From Allobaculum stercoricanis DSM 13633 (GTDB lineage: Bacteria; Bacillota_I; Bacilli_A; Erysipelotrichales; Erysipelotrichaceae), in assembly GCF_000384195.1 (NCBI RefSeq), contig NZ_KB913034.1, positions 659,479 to 723,478 on the forward strand: a stretch of DNA of 64,000 nucleotides, read 5' to 3'. Of the stretch, positions 19,387-26,931 are shown in pieces. Below the pieces are notes generated by a model that searched no databases, was not told the origin of the DNA, and saw nothing but the letters and a program-made list of their open reading frames with translations. Position 1 is the stretch's first letter, and each line of letters starts with the position of its first letter. The position numbers and the translations under genes were made by a program.

Positions 19387-20607
19387 ATGACCCAAAACAA
19401 CAATTCATGGAGAAAAACTTATTTTACACTTCTTGCCGGACAAGCAATATCCTTTATTAGCAGCGGTATTTTGCAAATGGCCATTATCTTTTATTTGGTT
19501 GCGAAAACTAATTCTGCAATCATATTGACGGCGGCAACACTGATTGGATTTTTGCCGCAAGCCTGTTTAGGCCCGTTTGCAGGTGCTTTTGTTGACCGGC
19601 ACAGCCGTAAAAGCGTAATGATTGGTGCGGATTTGATAATTGCCGCCGCTGGCGGTATTCTGGCGCTGGTGGCGTTTTACATGGAATTGCCCGTATGGTC
19701 TATTATGGTTGTCCTGTTAATCCGAAGTGCGGGAACTGCTTTTCATTCTCCAGCATTCAGCGCAGCAACACCTATGATTGTGCCAAAAGAGGAACTTACA
19801 AAATGCGCTGGTTACACGCAGACCATGCAAGCAGTAAGTGCGATTATCAGTCCAGCTGCCGCAGCGTTTTTATATGCTGTTTGGCCTCTTAATGCAATTA
19901 TATTGTTAGATATTGTGGGTGCAATCCTTGCCTGTGTGACTGTTGCGATTTCGTCCATACCAACGCCTGAACTATGTCCAGAAACGAAAAGACAACAGTT
20001 TTTACAGGATATGAAAGAGGGGTATGTGGTATTAAAGCAAAACAGGGGCCTCTTTGCTCTGCTCTGGATTGGTGTAATTTATATGTTCTTTTATATGCCA
20101 ATCAGTACGCTTTTTCCTCTCATCTGTATGTCATACTTCAAAGGAACACCGGCCCATGCCTCTGCCGCTGAAATTGCTTTTGCGGTTGGTATGCTGCTTG
20201 GCGGAGTCATTCTGAGCATTTGGGGCGGTTTTAAGAAACGGCGGTACACCATCGGTCTTTCCGTTCTCCTGATGGGCGTTAGCAATATGCTCTCCGGGCT
20301 TTTGCCGCCAGACGCATTTCTTGTCTTTGTTGTGTGCTGTACTGTTATGGGAATTTCCGCTCCATTTTACGGTGTGCAAAATGCGATTTTTCAAGAAACG
20401 GTCAAACCAGAATATCTGGGGAGAGTTTTTTCTCTACTGACAAGCGCCGCTTCCCTCGCCATGCCGTTTGGCCTTGTCATTTCCGGGCCTCTGGCGGAGC
20501 GGCTGGGAGTTGAGAAATGGTTTGTCATTTGCGGAATTGGCATTATCATCGTTGCGCTTGCCGTATTTTTACTACCCGGTTTGAGAGAGATTGACAATAC
20601 GCAATAA
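19387..20607 (+). CDS. MFS exporter, Mef (macrolide efflux)-like
   Basis: This 406-residue protein has about 12 membrane helices and strong resemblance to Mef proteins from memory: 'GQAISFISSGILQMAIIFYL', 'DRHSRKSVMIGADL' (the MFS loop 2-3 motif), 'ELPVWSIMVVLLIRS', 'LTKCAGYTQ' and 'KPEYLGRVFSL'. The ATG at 19387 is chosen because GGAGG lies nine bases upstream. The leader attenuator supports drug-inducible expression. Known Mef proteins export 14- and 15-membered macrolides by proton antiport; no msr-type ABC partner follows here. The substrate is inferred. Confidence 0.82.
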   Translation: MTQNNNSWRKTYFTLLAGQAISFISSGILQMAIIFYLVAKTNSAIILTAATLIGFLPQACLGPFAGAFVDRHSRKSVMIGADLIIAAAGGILALVAFYMELPVWSIMVVLLIRSAGTAFHSPAFSAATPMIVPKEELTKCAGYTQTMQAVSAIISPAAAAFLYAVWPLNAIILLDIVGAILACVTVAISSIPTPELCPETKRQQFLQDMKEGYVVLKQNRGLFALLWIGVIYMFFYMPISTLFPLICMSYFKGTPAHASAAEIAFAVGMLLGGVILSIWGGFKKRRYTIGLSVLLMGVSNMLSGLLPPDAFLVFVVCCTVMGISAPFYGVQNAIFQETVKPEYLGRVFSLLTSAASLAMPFGLVISGPLAERLGVEKWFVICGIGIIIVALAVFLLPGLREIDNTQ

Positions 20608-20634
20608 TCAACTGCACCTTTTTCTATTACTAAA

Positions 20635-20693
20635 CAAAATGCCTGGATGGTGGTTCTGAAAAACCAGAACCGCCGTTCAGGCATTTTTTATCT
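20635..20693. terminator. Bidirectional terminator between exporter and XRE regulator
   Basis: The long stem aaatgcctg...ggttctg / cagaacc...caggcattt, with a five-A loop, is flanked by A and T runs. It serves the convergent genes on both sides. Confidence 0.88.
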
Positions 20694-21488
20694 TCGTCCT
20701 CTCTGCGGTTTTGGATTCTTCAGCAAGTCGGATTTTTCCGCAATCTTTTTCAGCCACTTCCGTTCTTCTACTGACAGCTTCCTAAAATTCAGCTTGAGCC
20801 GTTTGCAGATAAACGCCAAGTACGCTTGTTCCGTGTCGCTGTCCTGGCTGACGATTTCACCAGCAGTTTCCAGCATTTCTTTTAGCGGGTTATCCTCTGG
20901 GACGCTGAAAAAATCGTCCTTGTGTGTTTCCCGCAGAGCAAGGGCAATCCCGTTTATGTCCCGTTGTATCACATAGCGGCAAAACTCGTCCTCATCAATA
21001 TGGGCGGTGATAAGCTGTCTTAACTGCGTATCACTCATGCCAGGATTATGCTTTTTTATAACAGTTGCGCTCATCGTGTCCACTATGGCGTTTGCACCCT
21101 GCGCCTGTTTCAGTGCCGTTCCGTTCACATAGATTTCAAGGTCAGCCATCAGCCGGGGGAAATCCGGGTGCGCCGCCAGCTCACACAGCAGGGTATTGTC
21201 TATCCTCCCGCTTTTCAGCAGGTCAATCATTTCATCACTCAAACGCAGGTCTGCAAGATCGGCGTTTGGGTGATTTTTCATTTCAGACAGCCCCAGCAGA
21301 TAATCAGCGGTCACACCGTAAAACTTCGCCAGCCGGATAAGGGCATAGTGGCTGATGTCCTTGAAGTCTTCCGTTTCGTAACTGCCCAGCGCAGACTTGG
21401 AAAGCCCGGTCTGCTCCGCAAGCTGCCCCAGCGTCAAGCCACGCTCCACACGTAGGTCTTTTAATCGCTCTTGTATGGATAAAGACAT
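20688..21488 (-). CDS. XRE family transcriptional regulator
   Basis: This 266-residue protein has an N-terminal helix-turn-helix (about 5-65: 'ERLKDLRVERGLTLGQLAEQTGLSKSALGSYE') and a long C-terminal region of unknown fold that is common on conjugative elements. The ATG at 21488 has GGAGG six bases upstream; a GTG two codons earlier is less likely. Codon use is GC-rich like the exporter and unlike the host genes. A perfect 14-bp-arm palindrome lies just upstream and is the likely autoregulatory site. Confidence 0.87.
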   Translation of the reverse strand: MSLSIQERLKDLRVERGLTLGQLAEQTGLSKSALGSYETEDFKDISHYALIRLAKFYGVTADYLLGLSEMKNHPNADLADLRLSDEMIDLLKSGRIDNTLLCELAAHPDFPRLMADLEIYVNGTALKQAQGANAIVDTMSATVIKKHNPGMSDTQLRQLITAHIDEDEFCRYVIQRDINGIALALRETHKDDFFSVPEDNPLKEMLETAGEIVSQDSDTEQAYLAFICKRLKLNFRKLSVEERKWLKKIAEKSDLLKNPKPQRGRR

Positions 21489-21521
21489 ATTCACCCTCCT
21501 TGCTAGCTCAACGAAAGAGAA

Positions 21522-21558
21522 GCCGTTATGCTATGTACTATGCTCATAGCATAACGGC
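21522..21558. promoter_or_regulatory. Perfect 14-bp-arm palindrome upstream of the XRE gene
   Basis: gccgttatgctatg and catagcataacggc are separated by nine bases. It lies 34 bases upstream of the XRE start, as expected for an operator, though it could also form an RNA hairpin in the leader. Confidence 0.6.
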
Positions 21559-21566
21559 ATAGGCAT

Positions 21567-21669
21567 TTACAGTTTTATTTTACCATTTGCTACATCTTCA
21601 CGAAATTTATCAACAAGCTTCGCTGTCAGCTTGGATTTACCGTAGTGTTCAAGTACAAAAGTACGATAA
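21567..21669 (-). pseudogene. Truncated C-terminal gene fragment at the element's right edge
   Basis: About 34 codons on the minus strand (…SYRTFVLEHYGKSKLTAKLVDKF…NGKIKL, stop) look like the end of a real protein. The upstream part of the open frame runs over the fic gene on the opposite strand and is not protein-like. The parent family is not recognised. The cut coincides with the element boundary. Confidence 0.4.
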
Positions 21670-22053
21670 CTTCTTTTAGACGAAACAAATCCACTACATA
21701 ACCGGACAATGCATATCAGTAGAATTTTCAAAGAACGAGAAAAAGTGAACATTGATATGGAAAAAGCGAACATTGGGTTGAAAAAAACGAATCTTGGAGA
21801 AGAAAAAGCGAACATTGAATCTGTGTTCACAGCAAAAACCGCTTCACATATTGATACGTTACAAAAAGCATTGAAAGCACAGTTGTTCTTTGGAAGATCA
21901 GATGTTCAACGCTTGCTCAACTTAAAGCCGACAAGATGTTCAGAACTTTTACGTGAAATGGCAGAGCATGGAATCATTGAACCAGTGTCAGGACATGGAA
22001 AAGGTAAGTATCGATTTCGATATCAAGAAAATAGAGACAAGATAGAGCAATAA
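21670..22053 (+). pseudogene. Fic-family gene, C-terminal part
   Basis: In frame from the junction the sequence reads LLLDETNPLHNRTMHISRIF, a lysine/asparagine-rich linker with repeated K-(A/V/T)-N-I units, then a winged-helix domain ('FGRSDVQRLLNLKPTRCSELLREM', 'IEPVSGHGKGKYRF'). This is the usual C-terminal half of Firmicutes Fic proteins. Joined to the N-terminal part at 17803 and counting the duplicated CTT once, it makes a 380-residue protein of normal length. An internal ATG at 21709 has no ribosome site, so independent expression is unlikely. Confidence 0.8.
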
Positions 22054-22090
22054 TTGACTTGTTATAAAGAAGGTCAGAGGTTAAATAAAA

Positions 22091-22176
22091 GTTAGTGTTT
22101 CTTACTTTATGTAAACCTAAAAATAAAAAACGCAGACAAGCAAATGTTAAAAAGAGATGTAGGTTAGGCTTACATC
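22091..22176 (+). repeat. Right copy of the rlmD 3'-end direct repeat
   Basis: It reads LVFLTLCKPKNKKRR in the rlmD frame where rlmD has LVLLTPYKPKNKKRR. The rlmD stop TAA is changed to CAA here. The terminator is also copied. Differences are mostly silent or third-position, as in a homologous but diverged gene end. Confidence 0.8.
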
Positions 22177-22185
22177 TTTTTTTCT
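22147..22185 (+). terminator. Terminator, copy of the rlmD terminator
   Basis: The stem agatgta / tacatct is extended by an A/T-rich portion and followed by a T run. It ends the region before the LevR-like gene. Confidence 0.8.
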
Positions 22186-22314
22186 AGGAAAAACAATGCG
22201 ATGTTTATGATGAAGTAACAATAAAATTTTTTTATAGGCAAAGGTAAACAATCCAATGATTCAGAACATTTTATGTGAGCGAAATTTCTGTTTTAGCACT
22301 ATGGGATGTTAGAA

Positions 22315-22328
22315 TGAAAACGATTTCC
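22315..22328 (+). promoter_or_regulatory. cre-like site upstream of the LevR-type regulator
   Basis: tgaaaacgatttcc resembles the CcpA box TGAAARCGYTTNCA with two mismatches. It lies 126 bases before the regulator start, suggesting carbon catabolite control. Confidence 0.4.
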
Positions 22329-22453
22329 TTTTTTTGCATGAGTGAGTGGATTTTCTCGTTTGTCGGCCTTGTTTTTCAAAAAGACAAGCCGGTGGTCCGT
22401 TTGAAAATTGTAAACTTGTGACAAAATGCGAGTATTGAGTGAAGGTGACATAA

Positions 22454-25075
22454 ATGAAAACGATGAAGGATATTGTATTCGAATTTATCCAACGAGAAAT
22501 GTTGTCGAATGGAACAAGTAAAGAAGGCGTAACGACCAAAGAAATTGCAGAGGCTTTAAATTTACAACGATCCAATGTGTCTACACTTCTCAATGATTTG
22601 GTGAAAGAAGAAAAATTAGAAAAAACAGCTACCCGTCCTGTTCTCTATAAGATTCGCAATAATACAACATCGGATTATGGATTGTCGCAAATGAAATTCA
22701 TCGGGATTGATGGAAGTTTATCGAAGGCAATTCAAATCGCAAAAGCAGCGATTTTGTATCCTAAACATAGCTTAAACGTTTTAGTTACGGCAAAGGCAGG
22801 GTGTGGGACGAGTTTCTTTTGCAATTTTATGTATATGTTTTGCAAAGAAGCTAAAATCATGCAAGCCGATGCACCTTTTATTAAGGTGAATTGTCGCCAT
22901 TATCGAAATCATATGGATGAATTAGATAACCTTTTATTTGGCCAAGAGAAAGGCAAGTTGGATAACTGTTATTTCTCTATGGCCAAAGGGGGCATGTTAT
23001 TTATTGATAATGCGGAATTACTGAATGCCCACCAACAAAGCTTAATCTTCGATTTTTTAGAAACTGGAATGATCTATAGTGCAGATCGAAAAGAGTATAT
23101 GGATTGTAAAGATGTCTATCTTGTCCTTTCTTGCAATCCATCCCATGTTGGCCAATATAATCAACGCATTCCGATGATTATTGAATTACCACAATTAAAA
23201 GATCGTCCGCTAATCGAACGATTTGATTTTGTAAACTATTTTTTCTCCATTGAGGCTAACAATGCAAAACGCAATATTGAAATCTCGCAAGAAGTGATGC
23301 AGGCATTGTTATTAACAGAATATTCGCGAAACATCAAAGAATTAGAGATGGAAATTAAAAAAGCTTGTGCGACTGCTTGTGTCCGAGTGATGGATGTTCC
23401 TAATTCACCAATTGTTGTGGATTTACATGACTTCAATTCCAATATTCAAAAAAGCTTAGTCAAAATGCGGTTTCGTTCGCAAGACATTTTATCTCTAGTC
23501 GGTTCGCAAAATTGCTTTATTTATGATTGCAATGGAACATTCCAAAGCAATCATCATGATGAACTCTACAATGAGATGCATACGCAATATAAAGAATTAT
23601 CGAATCGGGGAATTAATGCCAAAGCAATCCAAGATGTGATTAATAATCACGTAACAAATTTGTTTAAACAATATAACTATAATCATGGTTATGATGAATC
23701 GTATGACACGGAGCAGTTATCCAAGATTGTAGATTTTCGTATTATTGAACTCGTGCAAAAGTTTTCAGAAATGACGAAGACAGAATTAAAAATCATTTTA
23801 AAACCGAGCGTCTTTTATGGGCTTTGCTTGCATATGAATTCACTATTAAGTATCAAGTCTTCACACTCGCGAGTAGATAACGATCAACTTAACTTTATTG
23901 TTCAAAATTATCCAAAAGAATATGCATTATCCGCACAATTTGCTTTAGATTTTAAGGATATGTTTGGGATTGAACTGCCCCCTGAAGAAATTGCGATTAT
24001 TACGATGTTTTTAGTCAAAACAAAAGATGAGATCGATAATGGACATCCTGTTTTACTCTATATTTTGCATGGTTCGGGAATTGCGGAAGCTTTAAAAGAA
24101 GTGACGATTAGTTTAACGCATTGCAATAATGTGTATAGCTATGATTTACATTTAGAAAAAGATAACTTGAAAGCAATGGACGAAATCCGCTCATTGATCT
24201 TAAAAATAGATGAAGGTCAAGGGGTGATTGTCATTTACGACATGGGTTCCATTCGAACAATGCTCGATACGATTTCCCAAGAAAACGATGTCAAAATTCG
24301 TTATATCCATATTCCAATCACCTTAATTGGGATCGATGTGGCTCGAAAATGCCTGCAAGAAGAAGATATTGATTATGTATACCATACGACTTTATTAGAG
24401 ATGAAATCGCTCGATGATAATAAAAATTATAAACGAGAAGTCGTAATCACCTTATGTCAAACGGGTGATGGTGGGGCATTCCAGTTAAAACAATATATTG
24501 ATCAATATTCTAAGTTAGGCTTCAAAACGATACCGCTAGCTATTTCTAAACGCGATGAATTGATTAAAAAAGTCATGGAGATCAAAAAAATCTATACGAT
24601 TCATTGTTTTGTGGGAACATATAATCCTAACTTACTTGGAATTCCGTATATCTCCATTAATAAGGTGTTTGAAAATAGAGCAGAAGACATTGATCGCATC
24701 TTAATGTTTGAACCTCTTCAATCGAAATGTATGGGCTATTCTGGAATTTATTCATTTTTAGAAGAACAGTTTAAGTTTATCTCTGTCTCGAAATTAAAAT
24801 CGATTTTGCCATCGATTGTCGACCAGCTAGATGTTGTTTATTCATTGAATTCAGAACAAAAAATTGGCTTATTTATCCATATCGCTTGTCTTTTAGAAAA
24901 GTGTAAGGAAGGAATTCATTTTGCGCTTGGCAAAGAAGAAAGACAATTGATTGATTTGTATGAAGACGACTATAAAACAATATCGAAAATTATTAAACCT
25001 TTAGAGAAAAGCTTTAAAGTCATCATTGATGATTCGCAGATTGCTTGTATCATTCGAATTGTCAACAAAATATAA
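22454..25075 (+). CDS. LevR/ManR-type PRD- and PTS-domain transcriptional regulator
   Basis: This is an 873-residue regulator. Domains in order: winged helix (about 1-70, 'TTKEIAEALNLQRSNVSTLLNDL'), AAA+ sigma54-interaction-like domain (about 80-310), PRD1 (about 400-510), EIIA-Man-like (about 530-650, 'LYILHGSGIAEAL' with its His), EIIB-like (about 670-760, 'VVITLCQTGDGG') and C-terminal PRD2 (about 775-870). The AAA+ motifs are eroded: 'AKAGCGTS' lacks the Walker A Lys, 'LFIDNAE' replaces the Walker B DE, and the GAFTGA loop is replaced by GKLDNC. PTS-dependent phosphorylation would set its activity. It probably controls the PTS/glucosidase genes downstream. The ribosome site is gaaggtga. 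Confidence 0.85.
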   Translation: MKTMKDIVFEFIQREMLSNGTSKEGVTTKEIAEALNLQRSNVSTLLNDLVKEEKLEKTATRPVLYKIRNNTTSDYGLSQMKFIGIDGSLSKAIQIAKAAILYPKHSLNVLVTAKAGCGTSFFCNFMYMFCKEAKIMQADAPFIKVNCRHYRNHMDELDNLLFGQEKGKLDNCYFSMAKGGMLFIDNAELLNAHQQSLIFDFLETGMIYSADRKEYMDCKDVYLVLSCNPSHVGQYNQRIPMIIELPQLKDRPLIERFDFVNYFFSIEANNAKRNIEISQEVMQALLLTEYSRNIKELEMEIKKACATACVRVMDVPNSPIVVDLHDFNSNIQKSLVKMRFRSQDILSLVGSQNCFIYDCNGTFQSNHHDELYNEMHTQYKELSNRGINAKAIQDVINNHVTNLFKQYNYNHGYDESYDTEQLSKIVDFRIIELVQKFSEMTKTELKIILKPSVFYGLCLHMNSLLSIKSSHSRVDNDQLNFIVQNYPKEYALSAQFALDFKDMFGIELPPEEIAIITMFLVKTKDEIDNGHPVLLYILHGSGIAEALKEVTISLTHCNNVYSYDLHLEKDNLKAMDEIRSLILKIDEGQGVIVIYDMGSIRTMLDTISQENDVKIRYIHIPITLIGIDVARKCLQEEDIDYVYHTTLLEMKSLDDNKNYKREVVITLCQTGDGGAFQLKQYIDQYSKLGFKTIPLAISKRDELIKKVMEIKKIYTIHCFVGTYNPNLLGIPYISINKVFENRAEDIDRILMFEPLQSKCMGYSGIYSFLEEQFKFISVSKLKSILPSIVDQLDVVYSLNSEQKIGLFIHIACLLEKCKEGIHFALGKEERQLIDLYEDDYKTISKIIKPLEKSFKVIIDDSQIACIIRIVNKI

Positions 25076-25093
25076 AAAAAGCAGCGAATTGAT

Positions 25094-25157
25094 AAGTTCC
25101 CTTTTAGTAGACACTCGAAATAACTCAATCGAGATGTCACTAAAAGGGAACTTTTTT
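25094..25157 (+). promoter_or_regulatory. Hairpin sequestering the orfA ribosome site
   Basis: aagttcccttttagt at 25094-25108 pairs perfectly with actaaaagggaactt at 25139-25153, with a second ctcga / tcgag stem inside. A T6 tract leads directly to the ATG at 25158. The aaaggga ribosome site is inside the 3' arm. Read-through transcripts entering from outside would therefore be terminated or left untranslated, a known protective design in IS elements. Confidence 0.75.
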
Positions 25158-25883
25158 ATGTCTAGAAAAACAAAATATACTGCTGAACAAAAACTTTGGG
25201 CAGTTCATCAATACCTCAACCATATGATGTCTGCTTCATCTATTGCGTCAGCCCTCAATATGTCTGCGACAGGGCGCAATTTAATTTTCACTTGGGCTCG
25301 GCAATATAAATGTAATGGCGTCGACGCATTTAAAGCCAGACCATCTAATAGCTCATACACTAAAGAGTTCAAAGAACTTGTTTGCCAAGAATATCTAAGT
25401 GGGCAAGGTGGGTTAAAAACCCTTGCTACTCGTCATGGAATTCCATCTGATTCGATCGTTTTCAACTGGGTTAAGAAGTATACTAAAAAAACGAACGAAC
25501 TGAAGGATTACACTCCTCAGCCGGAGGTATACGTGGCACCTAGAAAGAAAACAACTTTAGAAGAAAGACGCAAAATTGTTGCATGGTATTACGCTCATGG
25601 TTGTAGCTATAAAGAAACTGCTGCTCATTTTGAATGCAGCTATTCTCAAGTCAGAGATTGGGTTATCAAATTCAACGAGCAAGGTGAAGAAGGTCTGCTG
25701 GATCGACGAGGGAAAAGAGTCCCTAAAGAAGAACTCGATGAGAATGAACAGTTACGTAGAGAGTTGAAACGACTACAAGCGATTAATCGTCATCTTGAAA
25801 TGGAGAATGAACTCTTAAAAAAAGCCGAAGCAACAGAAAGGAGATGGTGGAACGATATAGTCGAGTCAAACGAAATCAAATAA
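25158..25883 (+). CDS. IS3 family transposase OrfA
   Basis: This 241-residue DNA-binding subunit has three helix-turn-helix-like segments (about 5-50, 65-115, 130-190: 'SYKETAAHFECSYSQVRDWVIKF'), then a leucine-zipper-like coiled coil ('LRRELKRLQAINRHLEMENELLKK'). An A7 slippery run at about 25818-25824 precedes the stop, and orfB is in the -1 frame, so the active OrfAB fusion is expected from a -1 ribosomal frameshift. The ATG at 25158 is preferred to upstream in-frame starts that lie within the adjacent gene. Confidence 0.92.
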   Translation: MSRKTKYTAEQKLWAVHQYLNHMMSASSIASALNMSATGRNLIFTWARQYKCNGVDAFKARPSNSSYTKEFKELVCQEYLSGQGGLKTLATRHGIPSDSIVFNWVKKYTKKTNELKDYTPQPEVYVAPRKKTTLEERRKIVAWYYAHGCSYKETAAHFECSYSQVRDWVIKFNEQGEEGLLDRRGKRVPKEELDENEQLRRELKRLQAINRHLEMENELLKKAEATERRWWNDIVESNEIK

Positions 25884-26851
25884 TGCAAGAATGGAAAGAA
25901 CATGACTATAAACTGATCGAACAATATCACGTTCAAAAAAATTGGCCGATTCGGGAAATGTGCCAAATTTTAAGTATTAGTCGTGCGGCTTACTATAAAT
26001 GGCTTCATCGCAAGGAAAAAGGACCAAATCCATATGAAATCGAGCTGATCGAAAAAATCCAAGAACTCGCAAAGAAAAAGAAACGTTTATATGGATGTAG
26101 AAAAATGTCCAGAAAACTGAAGGACATCTATGGAATTGAAGTAGGTGTCAAGAAAGTGTATCGGATCATGGCGAGATTGAATCTTCTTTCTGTTTATCGT
26201 CCAAAGAAACATACTTGGATAAAATCTAATCCTGGACAAACTGCAGAAAATATTTTGAATAGAGATTTCGAAAGTACTGCACCGAATCAAAAATGGGTAA
26301 CTGATATTACTGAAATCAAAGTACCGAAAACAAATCAAAAACTTTATCTTTCTTCGATTTTAGATTTGTATGATCGCAGCGTTATATCATGGAAAGTCAG
26401 TACGAAAAACAATTCCGTGCTTGTTGATGAAACATTAAGAGAAGCATTAGAGAAGAATCCAGGAGGATGCCAGCTATTCCATTCAGATAGAGGTTTTCAA
26501 TATACGCGTCCCGTATTCTGTCATTGGCTAGAAGAAATGGGGATTCAACAATCTATGTCTCGGGTTGGAAGATGCATAGACAACGCAAGTATGGAAGGAT
26601 TTCAAGGAATTGTAAAAGACATACTCTTTATTCTGCACCCAGAAATCAATTCAATAGAGAGTTGCATCCAAGCTGTATCAGAGACCATTGAATTTTATAT
26701 GAATGAATATCCACAAGAACGTTTTCATGGAAAAACACCAGCCGTAGTGCGAGCAGAGGCATTCAAAACGGATCATCCAGCAGAATATCCAATTCAACCG
26801 AATTTGAGAATCCAGAAATTCTGGAAAAAAATCGAGCAAAAAAATTGGTAA
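25844..26851 (+). CDS. IS3 family transposase OrfB (integrase core)
   Basis: The 335-residue DDE catalytic part has an N-terminal HTH_21-like region ('YGCRKMSRKLKDIYGI', about 85-100) and an RNase H-fold core. Its acidic residues lie in 'WVTDITEIKV', 'LFHSDRGFQYT' and 'SMEGFQGIVKDI' (the D,D35E pattern). It overlaps orfA by 40 bases in the -1 frame. The ATG at 25844 has an aaaggag site directly upstream, so some independent translation is also possible. It appears intact. Confidence 0.93.
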   Translation: MVERYSRVKRNQIMQEWKEHDYKLIEQYHVQKNWPIREMCQILSISRAAYYKWLHRKEKGPNPYEIELIEKIQELAKKKKRLYGCRKMSRKLKDIYGIEVGVKKVYRIMARLNLLSVYRPKKHTWIKSNPGQTAENILNRDFESTAPNQKWVTDITEIKVPKTNQKLYLSSILDLYDRSVISWKVSTKNNSVLVDETLREALEKNPGGCQLFHSDRGFQYTRPVFCHWLEEMGIQQSMSRVGRCIDNASMEGFQGIVKDILFILHPEINSIESCIQAVSETIEFYMNEYPQERFHGKTPAVVRAEAFKTDHPAEYPIQPNLRIQKFWKKIEQKNW

Positions 26852-26876
26852 TGAATGGCTAGCCATTCATTACCAA
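26845..26876. repeat. Perfect 32-bp palindrome at the orfB stop
   Basis: The two halves ttggtaatgaatggct and agccattcattaccaa are exact complements with no loop. The orfB stop codon lies inside. It could be an mRNA 3' hairpin or a cruciform recognised in transposition. Confidence 0.7.
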
Positions 26877-26931
26877 TACACAACTATATTTAGTTATTTC
26901 ATAGTGTCTACTTTACAAGGACGCATCAAAT

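Larger units (their letters stand above)
18565..21669. mobile_element. 3.1-kb GC-richer element inserted in the fic gene
   Basis: Both boundaries are fixed by the broken fic frame: codons before 18565 and after 21669 rejoin into one continuous protein. A three-base CTT is present at both junctions (18562-18564 and 21670-21672), compatible with a short target duplication. Base composition shifts sharply to GC-rich within it. Contents are a structured non-coding left arm, a Mef-like exporter behind an attenuator, an XRE regulator and truncated frames at both edges. No transposase or recombinase remains, so it is a remnant or a passively acquired cassette, probably from an integrative conjugative element. 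Confidence 0.75.
25090..26928 (+). mobile_element. IS3-family insertion sequence (IS150-like group)
   Basis: The element has two overlapping ORFs and imperfect inverted ends starting TGAT and ending ATCA that share the block agtagacact and then aaataact. It is flanked by the 3-bp direct repeat AAT at 25087-25089 and 26929-26931. It sits exactly between the convergent LevR-like and DUF3284 genes. At 1839 bp it is long for an IS3 element because OrfA is large. The 5' end folds into a strong hairpin and a 32-bp palindrome covers the end of orfB. Confidence 0.9.

Noticed and set aside
21048-21455. Plus-strand frames opposite the XRE regulator
   Set aside because: They are shadows of a GC-rich gene whose own frame has a clear HTH and ribosome site.
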